In this document: positions 1 to 9,042 of the stretch, piece after piece
Position numbering within the stretch: the stretch's first letter is position 1
Layout of the letters: each line of letters starts with the position of its first letter
Assembly: GCA_963698885.1 (NCBI GenBank)
Contig: CAVOSJ010000003.1
Span: 688,105 to 752,104, forward strand
DNA from: JBARKJ01 sp963698885
Lineage (GTDB): Bacteria > Nitrospirota > JACRHJ01
Direction: 5' to 3'
DNA: 64,000 nucleotides
Position numbers and translations under genes: made by a program
The notes under the pieces: model-generated
What the model was told of the DNA's origin: nothing
What the model saw: only the letters and a program-made list of their open reading frames with translations
The model's database searches: none

Positions 1-124
1 TTATGACCTGCTGGCCTACGGAGGGCGCAGATTTGGTATCAGGCGCATATTCACCGGCAACGGCAAATGCCGGTATAATCAGAAACATAGAGACCGTAAG
101 TATCGCTAAATACAGCCTTTTCAT
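1..124 (-). CDS. Partial secreted protein, N-terminus only
   Basis: Only the first 41 codons are inside the window; the gene runs off the left edge. The ATG at 124 is preceded by a strong GGAGG ribosome-binding site. The start reads as a classical signal peptide: MKR, then a hydrophobic stretch of about 15 residues, then AFAVAG as a probable cleavage site, followed by a polar mature start. It lies 83 bases downstream of the glycosyltransferase gene on the same strand and may share its transcript. The mature part is too short to name a family. Confidence 0.6.
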   Translation of the reverse strand, partial: MKRLYLAILTVSMFLIIPAFAVAGEYAPDTKSAPSVGQQVI

Positions 125-207
125 AACGCCCTCTTTTCTCCTCCCCATCTATCCGTTAATATGATAGACGGTTTAATGGTGGATATAGTTACAGGGAAAA
201 AGGGTAC

Positions 208-1683
208 TTAAGACGGCTGGTTAGAAGTTTTTTCTTCCATGAGCTGAAACTTTCCATATTCATGGACAAAACTAAGACGGGTCTTAAGGTATGGCGGCAG
301 CATCTGCCCTTCCTGGATGACAAAGAAGGTAGGCGCTCCGACTTGCAGGTATGTTTTGGCAGTTTTTAGGTCCAGTGCTTGAATTGCCTTGCCATTTGAA
401 TAAAACTCGGCCGAATATGGCGTATTGAAAAGATATACCAGCTTACTTGCGGCACTGGGGCGGTCATGGTAATATCCCTCCACGACTTCCTTCTGGCATT
501 TCACTACCTGGAGAGGTTTTGCGAACAGCACAACTCCCAGGAAAAGTATCGGGAGCAGAAGGCCCGCCGCAAGGACCTGGCGCCTCACCTTTTTTTCACC
601 GGCCCGCGCGTTGATTATTTCTCCTGAAAGGAGCGCAAACGCGGGTATGCCCGGCAGGACGTATGTCCATAAGATATTGCCCGCGAGCGTAAAAAAAACC
701 ATGGGAGTCAAAGCCCAGAGCATCAGGTACGACCTCCAGCCGTCACTAACGATGCCGGACGCCTTTGACTTATCGCTAAATAGCGCCTTTATGAAGATGA
801 CGCACCAGGGGAATGTCGCGGCCAGCCAGTACAGCCAGACGGTGCCCCGGATATGGGAATGCGCATAGCCATACTTGTCTCCGTGCCACCCGCTGTCGAT
901 AAACCGCATAACGTGTTCGCCGATAAGGAAATACTTGAGGAATCCCGGCGAGTAAATTTCGGCGGCGATATACCAGGGCACCGCTATGGCCAGCATCAAA
1001 AGTATGCCCGTAACCCACGGAAAACTATGACGGACCTCGCTCCATTTTTTCTTCCATAATACCCAGACCCCTATCGGGAACATTGTCAGGACGACGGCGA
1101 CGGGCCCCTTGGCCAAAAGACCTATGCCGAGAGCTGCAAAAAAAGTATAACCCCAGGCGCGCCTTCCGTCCGTGCGAGAGGTCGCATTCCAGAATGCCGC
1201 CATTGCCAGTGTGGTGGCAAACGCCAGCGAGGGGTCCGTCATGACGCCGCCGCTTATGATAAAGAAAACCGGGGTCGTCCACAGAACTACTGAGGAACTA
1301 AGGGCATAGCCTCGGCCGTCTTTTTTCATCGCCAATATATAGACCAGCCAGAAAATTCCAAGGGAGAAGATAAAGGAGGACAACCTTACCGCAAACTCGT
1401 TTATGCCGAAGATCTCCATGGTGGCGGCCGAGGACCAGGTGGACAGCGGCGGCTTCGCCCAGAACGGGACGCCATAGTGGTACTGGGGCATGACCCATAT
1501 ATGGGTCTCTACCATCTTCCTCGCTATTTCGGCATATCTGGATTCGGTATTATCGAAAAGCGGATAAGCGCCCATGGTAAAGAACCGGATAGCGCCCGCG
1601 ATGAGCAGTATGCACGAAAGCAGCCAGACCCAGTTATTCAAAATCTTCCCGGGCAGGAGACGAAATTTCTCGAATAAACGCAT
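208..1683 (-). CDS. ArnT/PMT-like glycosyltransferase (GT39/GT83 type), integral membrane
   Basis: 491-residue polytopic membrane protein. After a first membrane segment (about residues 18-36) comes the loop typical of this superfamily, with D44, E47, R49 and Y50 in the pattern FDNTESRYAEIA. Then follow a KPP motif near residue 78, an AKGP motif near 188 and about ten further hydrophobic segments. Family members transfer a sugar from a polyprenyl-phosphate carrier to lipid A, protein or another acceptor on the outer face of the inner membrane. Which sugar and acceptor cannot be told from sequence. No ArnBCADEF-type genes are nearby. The start at 1683 is ATG without an obvious promoter in the 100 bases before it. 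Confidence 0.8.
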   Translation of the reverse strand: MRLFEKFRLLPGKILNNWVWLLSCILLIAGAIRFFTMGAYPLFDNTESRYAEIARKMVETHIWVMPQYHYGVPFWAKPPLSTWSSAATMEIFGINEFAVRLSSFIFSLGIFWLVYILAMKKDGRGYALSSSVVLWTTPVFFIISGGVMTDPSLAFATTLAMAAFWNATSRTDGRRAWGYTFFAALGIGLLAKGPVAVVLTMFPIGVWVLWKKKWSEVRHSFPWVTGILLMLAIAVPWYIAAEIYSPGFLKYFLIGEHVMRFIDSGWHGDKYGYAHSHIRGTVWLYWLAATFPWCVIFIKALFSDKSKASGIVSDGWRSYLMLWALTPMVFFTLAGNILWTYVLPGIPAFALLSGEIINARAGEKKVRRQVLAAGLLLPILFLGVVLFAKPLQVVKCQKEVVEGYYHDRPSAASKLVYLFNTPYSAEFYSNGKAIQALDLKTAKTYLQVGAPTFFVIQEGQMLPPYLKTRLSFVHEYGKFQLMEEKTSNQPS

Positions 1684-1783
1684 TGCGTTATTTTACTCTT
1701 ATTAAAGGCGCGCTTCAACAACAAAGCATTCGTTTCGGGAATTTGAAAGCCGCCCTTCCGGCTATTTTTAAGTAAAAAAACTA

Positions 1784-1811
1784 TTGCCACAACTCACTGT
1801 TATGTTACAAT
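1784..1811 (+). promoter_or_regulatory. Candidate sigma-70 promoter for the NYN gene
   Basis: TTGCCA at 1784-1789 and TACAAT at 1806-1811 are separated by 16 bases. The ATG of the NYN gene follows 41 bases after the -10 box. This is the only promoter-like signal before the plus-strand run of genes, which may extend to the terminator at 8409. Confidence 0.5.
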
Positions 1812-1852
1812 TATTTTTTAATACTTTTAATACTATTACGATAAGGAAAATA

Positions 1853-2692
1853 ATGTCTTCATTTTTTAAAGTCGGCGTATTTGTTGACAATGAGAACATC
1901 CGGCGAAACGGCGGGTTCGGGATGAGGTATGAGATCCTCCGCAATTTTGCCTGCCGGGGGAATGCGGAACCCATCCGGCTGAACGCTTACGTCTCCTTCG
2001 ACAAGCGCCGTGCCGGGAGTGACGGCGAATACAGCAATAACATCAATAAATTTTTCTCTTCCATCCGCGACAACGGCTTTAAGGTAATCGAGAAGGAAGT
2101 AAAGTGGTACACGAACGAGGACGGCACCGAGTTCGGGAAGGCGAATGCCGACCTGGACATGGCGGTGGACGCGCTCCTTCAGTCGGAGAACCTGGAGAGG
2201 GTGATACTGGCTACCGGCGACGGCGACTTCGTGCAGGTGGTCCGGGCGCTCCAGAACAAAGGGTGCCGGGTGGAGGTTATTTCCTTCGATAACGTTTCTC
2301 AGGACTTAAGGCGCGAGTGCGATATGTTCATGTCCGGCTATTTAATCCCCGACCTTCTCCCGGTGAAGGACAGAAGAGACCGGTCCCAGTGGGGCGAGGT
2401 AGGGTCCAGGGTGCGGGGTACATGCTATTTCTACAAGCAGGACGACAACTTCGGCTTTATGAAATTTCAAAAGCAGATAGGCGAAATCTGCATAATGGAC
2501 AGCCGCGAAAAAGAATCGCCTTACAACACGATATATTTCAACAAAGCGGCCCTTCAGACCAATTTCGACCTCTCCGAGCTTCCCAGCCGCAACTACATCT
2601 TCGAGTTCACGATTAAAGAAAAATCCATCCGGGGCGAGACGAAGCAGGTGGCCGACGATATAGAACTTTTATATAAATACTCCAACTTATAG
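1853..2692 (+). CDS. NYN-domain (LabA/DUF88-like) putative RNase with C-terminal OB/cold-shock-like domain
   Basis: 279 residues from the ATG at 1853, chosen because AAGGAAAA precedes it; an upstream in-frame ATG at 1784 lies inside the candidate promoter. Residues 8-165 form a NYN/PIN-like fold with the expected acidic residues: D12 in VDNENI, D100/D102, and D123/D125 in ATGDGDF. NYN proteins are mostly metal-dependent ribonucleases. Residues 188-262 resemble a cold-shock/OB fold (RGTCYFY, then NFGFMKF, then IYFNKAAL), which suggests RNA binding next to the nuclease domain. Substrate unknown. It is followed after 10 bases by hypA, but no functional link to hydrogenase maturation is known. 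Confidence 0.75.
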   Translation: MSSFFKVGVFVDNENIRRNGGFGMRYEILRNFACRGNAEPIRLNAYVSFDKRRAGSDGEYSNNINKFFSSIRDNGFKVIEKEVKWYTNEDGTEFGKANADLDMAVDALLQSENLERVILATGDGDFVQVVRALQNKGCRVEVISFDNVSQDLRRECDMFMSGYLIPDLLPVKDRRDRSQWGEVGSRVRGTCYFYKQDDNFGFMKFQKQIGEICIMDSREKESPYNTIYFNKAALQTNFDLSELPSRNYIFEFTIKEKSIRGETKQVADDIELLYKYSNL

Positions 2693-2702
2693 ACAAAAAT
2701 AA

Positions 2703-3047
2703 ATGCACGAAGTATCGATCTGCGAGAGCATACTGGACGTACTCCTGGAAGAAGCCGCGAAGAACAAGGCCTCTCGCATAAACCAGGTGACGCTGAAGAT
2801 CGGCGAGATGGCCGGGGTGGTGGAGGATGCTCTCAAGTTCGCTTTCGAGATAGTAATGAAAGGGACGCTCGCGGAAGGGGCGACGCTTACCGTAATCGAC
2901 GTGCCGCTTACCGCAAGATGCCGCTCCTGCGGAAATGAATTCCATGTGGTCGGCTACGCGTTCTCATGCAAGCGCTGCGACAGCCCCGAGATAGAGATAA
3001 TTTCCGGCAGAGAAATGCTGATTGAGGAAATAGACCTGGAGGCATAA
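2703..3047 (+). CDS. hypA: Hydrogenase nickel-insertion protein HypA
   Basis: 114 residues, the usual length. It opens with MHE, whose His2 and free N-terminus bind nickel in this family. The structural zinc site is C73xxC76 and C89xxC92. HypA works with HypB to deliver Ni2+ to the large subunit of [NiFe]-hydrogenase in the cytoplasm. The stop overlaps the hypB start (TAATGA), so translation is probably coupled. No clear Shine-Dalgarno sequence precedes the ATG, but the MHE motif fixes the start. Confidence 0.95.
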   Translation: MHEVSICESILDVLLEEAAKNKASRINQVTLKIGEMAGVVEDALKFAFEIVMKGTLAEGATLTVIDVPLTARCRSCGNEFHVVGYAFSCKRCDSPEIEIISGREMLIEEIDLEA

Positions 3048-3697
3048 TGAAAGTAAAAGTGGTCGCGGACATATTAAGCGCGAACGAAAGGATAGCTGCG
3101 GAAAACCGCGAGCTTTTCAAAAAGAACGGCGTGTTCGTGATAAACCTGATGTCTTCTCCGGGGGCTGGCAAGACTACCTTGCTTGAGAAAACTCTTGCCG
3201 CGCTGAAGGACGAGATGAGCATAGGCGTAATAGAGGGGGACGTCGCTACGACCGCGGACGCCGACAGGATCGAAAAAATCGGCGTGCCTGTAGTCCAGAT
3301 AAATACCGGCAACATGTGCCACCTGGACGGGAGCATGATAAAAAGCGCGCTGGAAGAGTTCGACCTGGCCGGACTGGACCTGCTCATCGTGGAGAACGTC
3401 GGCAACCTCGTCTGCCCTGCGGAATTCAATGTCGGCGAAGACTGCAAGGTCATGCTGCTATCGACCGCGGAAGGAGACGACAAGCCGCTTAAGTACCCTC
3501 TCATGTGGCACGAGTCCCGCTCGCTCATTATAAATAAAATAGACCTCATACCATATACGAACTTTAATTTGGATAAGGCGACGGCGGACTCTCTTACAAT
3601 AAACCCCTCCCTTTCCATATTCCCGCTCTCATGCCGTACCGGCGAGGGAATTGATGCCTGGTACGGCTGGCTTCGCGAGAACGTCTCCCGCCACTGA
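3047..3697 (+). CDS. hypB: Hydrogenase nickel-insertion GTPase HypB
   Basis: 216-residue SIMIBI-class GTPase that drives nickel insertion into [NiFe]-hydrogenase. The P-loop is at residues 38-44 (PGAGKTT), the metal-binding Cys-His pair of the G domain is C91-H92, a further conserved Cys is C123, and NKID lies near residue 164. Both the N-terminal CxxCGC high-affinity nickel site and the histidine-rich stretch of E. coli or Rhizobium HypB are absent, so this is the short form without nickel storage. The start overlaps the hypA stop and the stop overlaps the hypF ATG by one base each. Confidence 0.95.
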   Translation: MKVKVVADILSANERIAAENRELFKKNGVFVINLMSSPGAGKTTLLEKTLAALKDEMSIGVIEGDVATTADADRIEKIGVPVVQINTGNMCHLDGSMIKSALEEFDLAGLDLLIVENVGNLVCPAEFNVGEDCKVMLLSTAEGDDKPLKYPLMWHESRSLIINKIDLIPYTNFNLDKATADSLTINPSLSIFPLSCRTGEGIDAWYGWLRENVSRH

Positions 3698-5996
3698 TGG
3701 CCAGACGATTTAAAATATCCATAACCGGCATCGTACAGGGAGTCGGATTTCGCCCCCATGTTTTTAAACTCGCCGCCAGGCTCGGATTAAAAGGCTTCGT
3801 TTTTAACACCTCGAAGGGAGTCGTGATAGAAGTCGAGGGCGAAGGCGCGGAAAATTTTCAGGACGCCCTTCTCGGCAGCCTCCCTCCCCTGGCGAAAATA
3901 GAAACGGTTGAATCCCAGGAGCTTCCTCCCGCCGGTTATGAGCGCTTCGAGATAAAACTTTCCGAACTGGCCGAAAATGAATTTTCGCTGGTGTCTCCCG
4001 ATATCGCCGTCTGTCCGGACTGCCTCCGCGAAATATACGACCCTTCCGACAGGCGCTACCTCTATCCCTTCACTAACTGCACCAACTGCGGCCCCCGCTA
4101 CTCGATAATAAAAGGCGTACCCTACGACCGCCCCCTGACAACGATGAAAAAGTTCGGGATGTGCGAAGGTTGCCTCAAAGAATATGAAGACCCGCTTGAC
4201 CGCCGCTTCCACGCTCAGCCAACCGCCTGCGCCGAATGCGGGCCCCAAATTACATACAGGGGCCAAGGGCCGGATGTCAGAGGCGATGACGCCCTTGTAA
4301 AGGCAATAAAGGATATAGCCGACGGCAAAATCGTGGCGGTTAAGGGGTTGGGGGGATTTCAGCTCGTCTGTGATGCGTCCAACGGTTATGCGGTAAATAC
4401 GCTCCGGGAAAGAAAGCGAAAAAATTTAAAACCCTTCGCCCTGATGGCACGGGACCTCTCTCAAATAAATAAATATTGTTTTATAAATGAAGTCGAAGAA
4501 CATCTTTTGACAGCCGTCCAGGCGCCGATAGTCCTGCTGCGGAAAAAACCGGAGGCGGAGGCGCTTCTATCCGCCCAGGTAGCGCCGGGTAACGCGTACC
4601 TCGGTTTTATGCTGCCCTATACTCCGCTCCATAGCCTCCTCTTCAACCACCCGAAAGCCGGCGCAGACAATCCTCCCCTCGGCGCTTGTGATGACCTCTG
4701 GAAATTTGTCCGAAGAACCTATCGTGACAGACGACGATGAGGCACTGGAAAAACTTTCCGGGCTCGCGGACTCGTTCCTTCTGCACGACAGGGAGATATA
4801 CATGCGGGTGGACGACTCCGTAGCGCGGGTAGTCGCGGGAATACCAAGGCTGATACGGCGGGCGCGTGGATACGTGCCGGGCGCGTTCGACCTGGGCCGG
4901 GAGATGCCGGAGATACTGGCTGTCGGCGGGGAGCTGAAAAATACATCCTGCATAACAAAGGGCCCTTACGCCATAATGAGCCAGCACATCGGCGACCTCG
5001 GTAATTTCGAGGCGATGAATTTTTTCGAGGAAACCATCTGGAACCTCCGGCGCACGTTCAAGGCCGACCCGCACATAATCGCCCACGACCTGCACCCCGA
5101 TTATTTGAGTACCCGTTTTGCGCTGGACTACGATACCGGCGGGGACAAAAAACTCGTACCCGTCCAGCACCATCACGCACACGTCGCCGCCTGCATGGCG
5201 GAGAACGGCGTGACGGAAAAGGTTATCGGCGTCGCCTTCGACGGCACGGGCTACGGCACGGACGGCCTCACATGGGGGAGCGAATTCCTGATCGCGGACC
5301 TGAAAGGTTTCGAGCGGTTTGCTCATTTTGATTACGTTCCGCTCCCCGGGGCGGACAAGGCGGTGCTGGAGCCTTGGAGGATAGCGTTATCATTTTTAAT
5401 AAGCGCGTTCGGCGATGACGGTATAAAAATATTCCGGGAGCTTCGGGGCGGGCTAATATGGTAGTGACGCCGATACGGTCTCGGTAATGATCCGCAAAAA
5501 AGTGAACTCTCCCCTCTCCTGCGGCATGGGTAGGTATTTTGACGCCGTATCCGCGCTTCTCGGCATAAAGGACAGGATAACTTTTGAGGGCGAGGCGGCG
5601 ATAGCGCTTGAGATGGCCGCGGATAAATCGGACGACCAGGTGATTTATCACCTTTCAATCGAAGGAGCCGCCCCGGCCGTTATTCGCGCCGTCCCGCTTT
5701 TTAAGGCTATAGTCGATGACCTAAGAAACGGAGTGCCGGCCCAGACGATTGCAAAGCGCTTCCACAATACCATATCGGAGGCGGTACTCGAAATATGCGA
5801 GAAAGCGAGGCGCGAGACTCGGATAAGCCGCGTCGTCCTCTCCGGCGGCGTCTTCCAGAACGCGACGCTTTTCGAGTCGGCACTGGATAAGCTTAAGGCT
5901 AACGGCTTCAGCGTCATCACCCACAGCAAGGTCCCAACCAACGACGCCTGCGTCTCTTTAGGCCAGGCTGCAATCGCCGCGGCCTTGAATACCTGA
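3697..5996 (+). CDS. hypF: Carbamoyltransferase HypF, interrupted by two apparent frameshifts
   Basis: HypF makes the carbamoyl-derived cyanide ligand of [NiFe]-hydrogenase from carbamoyl phosphate. Three open segments (3697-4740, about 4688-5464, 5457-5996) form one protein of about 765 residues, the normal length. In order: acylphosphatase domain (GIVQGVGFRP near residue 11), two Cys4 zinc fingers (CPDC/CTNC and CEGC/CAEC), YrdC-like domain, and Kae1-like domain with QHHHAHVAA. Removing one C from the CCCC run at 4675-4678 restores ALVMTSGNLS. Removing one T at 5462 restores the junction before the conserved NSPLSCGMGR block. Errors in the sequence are more likely than decay, since all catalytic blocks are intact. 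hypC, hypD and hypE are not in this window. Confidence 0.88.
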
Positions 5997-6039
5997 TTTA
6001 AGCTTTACAATTTCCCCCCAATGTTTTAATATTTCCCTC

Positions 6040-7320
6040 ATGCTTACTCAGGCCATAAAAGGTGTTAAAGACATCCTTCCTGCGGACTCGCCCAAGTGGC
6101 AGTACCTGGAAAATTCCGTAAGAAAACTTTTTTCCGACTACGGCTTCTCCGAAATCCGCACGCCGATAATCGAGCATACCGTCCTGTTTGCGCGGAGTAT
6201 CGGCGCGACCTCCGATATCGTGGAGAAGGAGATGTACGCCTTCAAGGACCAGGGCGGCGACGAGATAACCCTGCGGCCCGAAGGCACGGCGGGAGTCGTG
6301 CGCGCATTCGTGGAGCATAAGCTTTTTGCCTCCCAGCCGGTAACGAAGGTATATTACATGGGACCGATGTTCCGCCGGGAACGCCCGCAGGCCGGGCGTC
6401 TGCGGCAGTTCCACCAGGTGGGCGTGGAGGCGCTGGGGGTATCGGAGCCAGGTATTGACGTGGACGTGCTGGCGGTGCTGGTCGAGTTATTTAACCGGCT
6501 GAAGGTGCAGGGAGTCGAACTGCATATAAATTCTCTCGGGTGCAAGGATTGCAGGGACGCATACAAAGCCGCCCTGAAGGACTTCCTGATGCAGAGGATA
6601 GACCTGCTCTGCCCGGATTGCCAGAGGCGGATTGAGACGAACCCCTTGCGGGCGCTGGACTGCAAGTCCGAACACTGCAAGGCCGCCACGGCCGATGCGC
6701 CGATGATGTCGGAATACCTGGACGACGGGTGCCGGACGCATTTTGAAGCCGTTAAGCAGGGCCTCGGCGACCTGGGGATTAATTATGTCATAGACCCCAG
6801 GATGGTACGCGGGCTCGATTACTATTCCCGCACCACCTTCGAGATGATAGCCGTGGACAAGAAGGGCGCGCAGAACGCTGTAGCCGCAGGGGGAAGGTAT
6901 GACGGGCTTGTGGAAGAAGTCGGCGGCCCGCCTACCCCCGGGATAGGTTTCGCTCTCGGAGTCGAGCGGCTGCTGATGATGCTCCCGGAAACGGGCGCGG
7001 ATGTGACGCCTCCTAAGGTATATATCGCGGCAATTGGCGATGCGGCCGTGAGGATAGGCCAGAAGCTCGCGGACGGACTCCGGAAGGAAGGCATTTCCGC
7101 TGAGCGCGATTACTCTCCGGGGGGCTTAAAAAACCAGATGAAGAAGGCTGACCGTTCCGGGGCCTCGTTCACCGTCATAATCGGCGAGGACGAGGTTGCC
7201 AAAGGCGCGGCAATACTGAGGGACATGAAGACCCGCGAGCAGTCGGAAGTGAAATTCGAGCGGCTTGTGGAAGAGCTGAAAACCCGCACGTCGTCATGCA
7301 GTCCCTGTGATTCGTTATGA
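6040..7320 (+). CDS. hisS: Histidyl-tRNA synthetase
   Basis: 426 residues, normal for bacterial HisRS, a cytoplasmic class II synthetase charging tRNA-His. The start reads MLTQAIKGVKDILP, matching the conserved N-terminus, although no good ribosome-binding site precedes it. Class II motif 2 is seen as FRRERPQAGRLRQFHQ, the histidine-specific block as RGLDYYSRTTFE, and motif 3 as GIGFALGVERLL. The C-terminal anticodon-binding domain follows. It lies 43 bases after hypF and its stop overlaps the next gene (ATGA). Confidence 0.96.
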   Translation: MLTQAIKGVKDILPADSPKWQYLENSVRKLFSDYGFSEIRTPIIEHTVLFARSIGATSDIVEKEMYAFKDQGGDEITLRPEGTAGVVRAFVEHKLFASQPVTKVYYMGPMFRRERPQAGRLRQFHQVGVEALGVSEPGIDVDVLAVLVELFNRLKVQGVELHINSLGCKDCRDAYKAALKDFLMQRIDLLCPDCQRRIETNPLRALDCKSEHCKAATADAPMMSEYLDDGCRTHFEAVKQGLGDLGINYVIDPRMVRGLDYYSRTTFEMIAVDKKGAQNAVAAGGRYDGLVEEVGGPPTPGIGFALGVERLLMMLPETGADVTPPKVYIAAIGDAAVRIGQKLADGLRKEGISAERDYSPGGLKNQMKKADRSGASFTVIIGEDEVAKGAAILRDMKTREQSEVKFERLVEELKTRTSSCSPCDSL

Positions 7321-7802
7321 ACATCGTCTGCATCTCCGACACCCACATCGAAAAAGGCAATAAAGGACTCCCCGCCGCCCTTATCGAGGCACTCTCCGGC
7401 GCTGACCTCATCCTCCACGCCGGAGACATAACCTCCCTGGATGTCATCGACGAACTGAAGGCTTATGCGCCGGTAGAGGCGGTGGCGGGAAATATGGACG
7501 GCTGGGATGTCTCAAGTAAGCTCCCTGAGAAGAAGATAATCCAGGCCGGGAAATTTAAAATAGGACTCATACACGGCGGGGGCAGCGTGCGGGACCTGGA
7601 AGCCAGGGTCGTCAAAAAATTCAAAGGCGACAAGGTGGACTGCATCGTATATGGCCATTCGCACAGGGCGAATATCGAGAGGCGCGATGATATCCTGCTG
7701 GTCAATCCCGGAAGCCCCACCGACCGGACCCATGCACCCTGGAACTCATACGCAGTCATTACGCTTGATGACGAACTGAAAGCGGAGATTGTAAAGCTTT
7801 AA
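7317..7802 (+). CDS. YfcE/MJ0936-type metallophosphoesterase
   Basis: 161-residue calcineurin-like phosphodiesterase. All metal ligands are visible: D8 and H10 in SDTH, D37 in HAGDI, N59 in GNMD, H86 in IHG, and H114/H116 in GHSH. Members hydrolyse artificial phosphodiesters in vitro, and the natural substrate is usually unknown. It overlaps the hisS stop by four bases and is followed after 20 bases by the HD-domain gene, so the three are probably co-transcribed. Confidence 0.88.
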   Translation: MNIVCISDTHIEKGNKGLPAALIEALSGADLILHAGDITSLDVIDELKAYAPVEAVAGNMDGWDVSSKLPEKKIIQAGKFKIGLIHGGGSVRDLEARVVKKFKGDKVDCIVYGHSHRANIERRDDILLVNPGSPTDRTHAPWNSYAVITLDDELKAEIVKL

Positions 7803-7822
7803 TCATACCTAAAGGATATCGC

Positions 7823-8372
7823 ATGGAACCCTACAAATTACTTGGAAAATATTACTTCACCGACTCCAGCACCTACAGCTATCTCCTCACGCACAGCAGG
7901 GCTGTCGCGGCGCTTGCGCTTAAGGCTGCGGAGCGGGTAAAAGATTTAAACCCCGATATGCAGTTCATTGAGGAGGCCTCTCTCCTGCACGACATCGCGA
8001 TATTCAAGGTCCATGCGCCGACGATTGGCTGCATCGGGCCAATGCATTATATCGAGCACGGCTATCTGGGGCGGGAGCTGCTGGAGGAGGAAGGTTATCC
8101 ACGGCACGCGCTGGTATGCGAGAGGCACGTGGGCGCGGGCTTATCGGTGGAAGACATAAAGAAACATAAGCTTCACCTGCCGGAACGGGACATGATACCC
8201 GTGACGCTGGAGGAGAAGATAATCTGCTGGGCGGACAAATTCTTCTCCAAAATACCTTATAAGCTTGCGGAAGAGAAGCCGCTCTGCTGCCGTCCGGAAG
8301 ATGATTGCAAGTTATGGCGAGGAGCAGTTAAAAAGGTTCGACGAGTGGCAGGCCCTTTTCGGGGCAAAATAA
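7823..8372 (+). CDS. HD-domain phosphohydrolase, apparent frameshift near the C-terminus
   Basis: About 182 residues once repaired. The HD metal site is H24 and H56-D57 (LLHDIA), with a later conserved Asp in CWADKFFSK. Uncharacterised members are predicted nucleotide or phosphomonoester hydrolases. As written, the frame changes at about 8285 (an extra T). Skipping that base gives a tail reading AAVRKMIASYGEEQ and then FDEWQALFG, a common ending for this family, with a stop at 8370-8372 just before the terminator. Without repair the frame ends at 8407 in unrelated sequence. AAGGA precedes the ATG. Confidence 0.75.
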
Positions 8373-8408
8373 TCTTCACGTCCCCGTTCGCTTTATATCG
8401 ACTATAAA

Positions 8409-8436
8409 AAAAGCCCCCGTTTTCACGGGGGCTTTT
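8409..8436. terminator. Bidirectional intrinsic terminator
   Basis: Perfect hairpin AAAAGCCCCCGT / ACGGGGGCTTTT with a TTTC loop. The A run on one side and T run on the other let it work for the plus-strand hisS-HD operon and the minus-strand alpha operon ending in rplQ, which converge here. Confidence 0.92.
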
Positions 8437-8458
8437 GATTTTTCTGCTGTCTGATTTA

Positions 8459-9023
8459 TTATTCGGCTTTCTTCTCTTCAGCCGCTTCCGGAGCCGGTGT
8501 CTCGGCTACGGTATCGGCGCTCGCAACCTCTGCCGGTGCGGCTTCCGCTGGCGTCTCTTCTACCGTTTTCGCCCTTCTTCGGCTTCTCCGCGGCGGCAAC
8601 TTCCGCCGGGGCCGGTGCGGCCTTCGGCGCTTCTTTTTTGGGCTTCGGCTTCGGGGCGGGGGCGCCTTCTTTGTCCACCAGCTCGATTATCGCCATCGGC
8701 GCGGAATCGCCCAGGCGCACGCGGGTCTTCATGACCCTGGTGTACCCGCCGGCACGGTCGGCCGAACGGGGCGCTATCTCGTCGAACAGCTTGGCGACCA
8801 CATCCCTGCTCATGATATAGGAGAGCGCCATCCTCTTCGCGGAGAGGTCGCCCTTCTTGCCCAGGGTGATCATCTTGTCGGCGATGCCCTGGAGTTCCTT
8901 GGCCTTCGCCTCTGTCGTCTCAATGTGCCCGTGCTCAAGCAGCGAGGTCACGAGATTTCTGAAAAGAGCCTTCCTGTGGCTCGAATTCCTTCCGAACTGT
9001 CTACCCGCAAGCCTGTGTCGCAT
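8459..9023 (-). CDS. rplQ: Ribosomal protein L17 with long Ala/Glu/Pro tail, apparent frameshift in the tail
   Basis: L17 of the large subunit. Residues 1-120 are the normal protein (MRHRLAGRQFGRNSSHRKAL at the start). A tail of about 65 residues rich in Ala, Pro, Lys and Glu follows. As written the tail changes to an Arg/Gly/Ser-rich reading and stops at 8478. Removing one base from the TTTT run at 8566-8569 keeps the Ala/Glu/Pro composition and ends at 8459-8461 with KKAE, giving 187 residues. The composition argues that the repaired version is right. It is the last gene of the alpha operon, 19 bases after rpoA. Confidence 0.9.
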
Positions 9024-9042
9024 GAGATATTATCCCTTCCCT

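Noticed and set aside
208..1683. Assignment of this gene as arnT itself (polymyxin resistance)
   Set aside because: The superfamily motif is present but there are no arn neighbours and similar sequences transfer many different sugars.
4675..5462. Programmed ribosomal frameshifting in hypF
   Set aside because: No slippery heptamer followed by a stable hairpin was seen at either site, and the same kind of indel occurs in many unrelated genes here.
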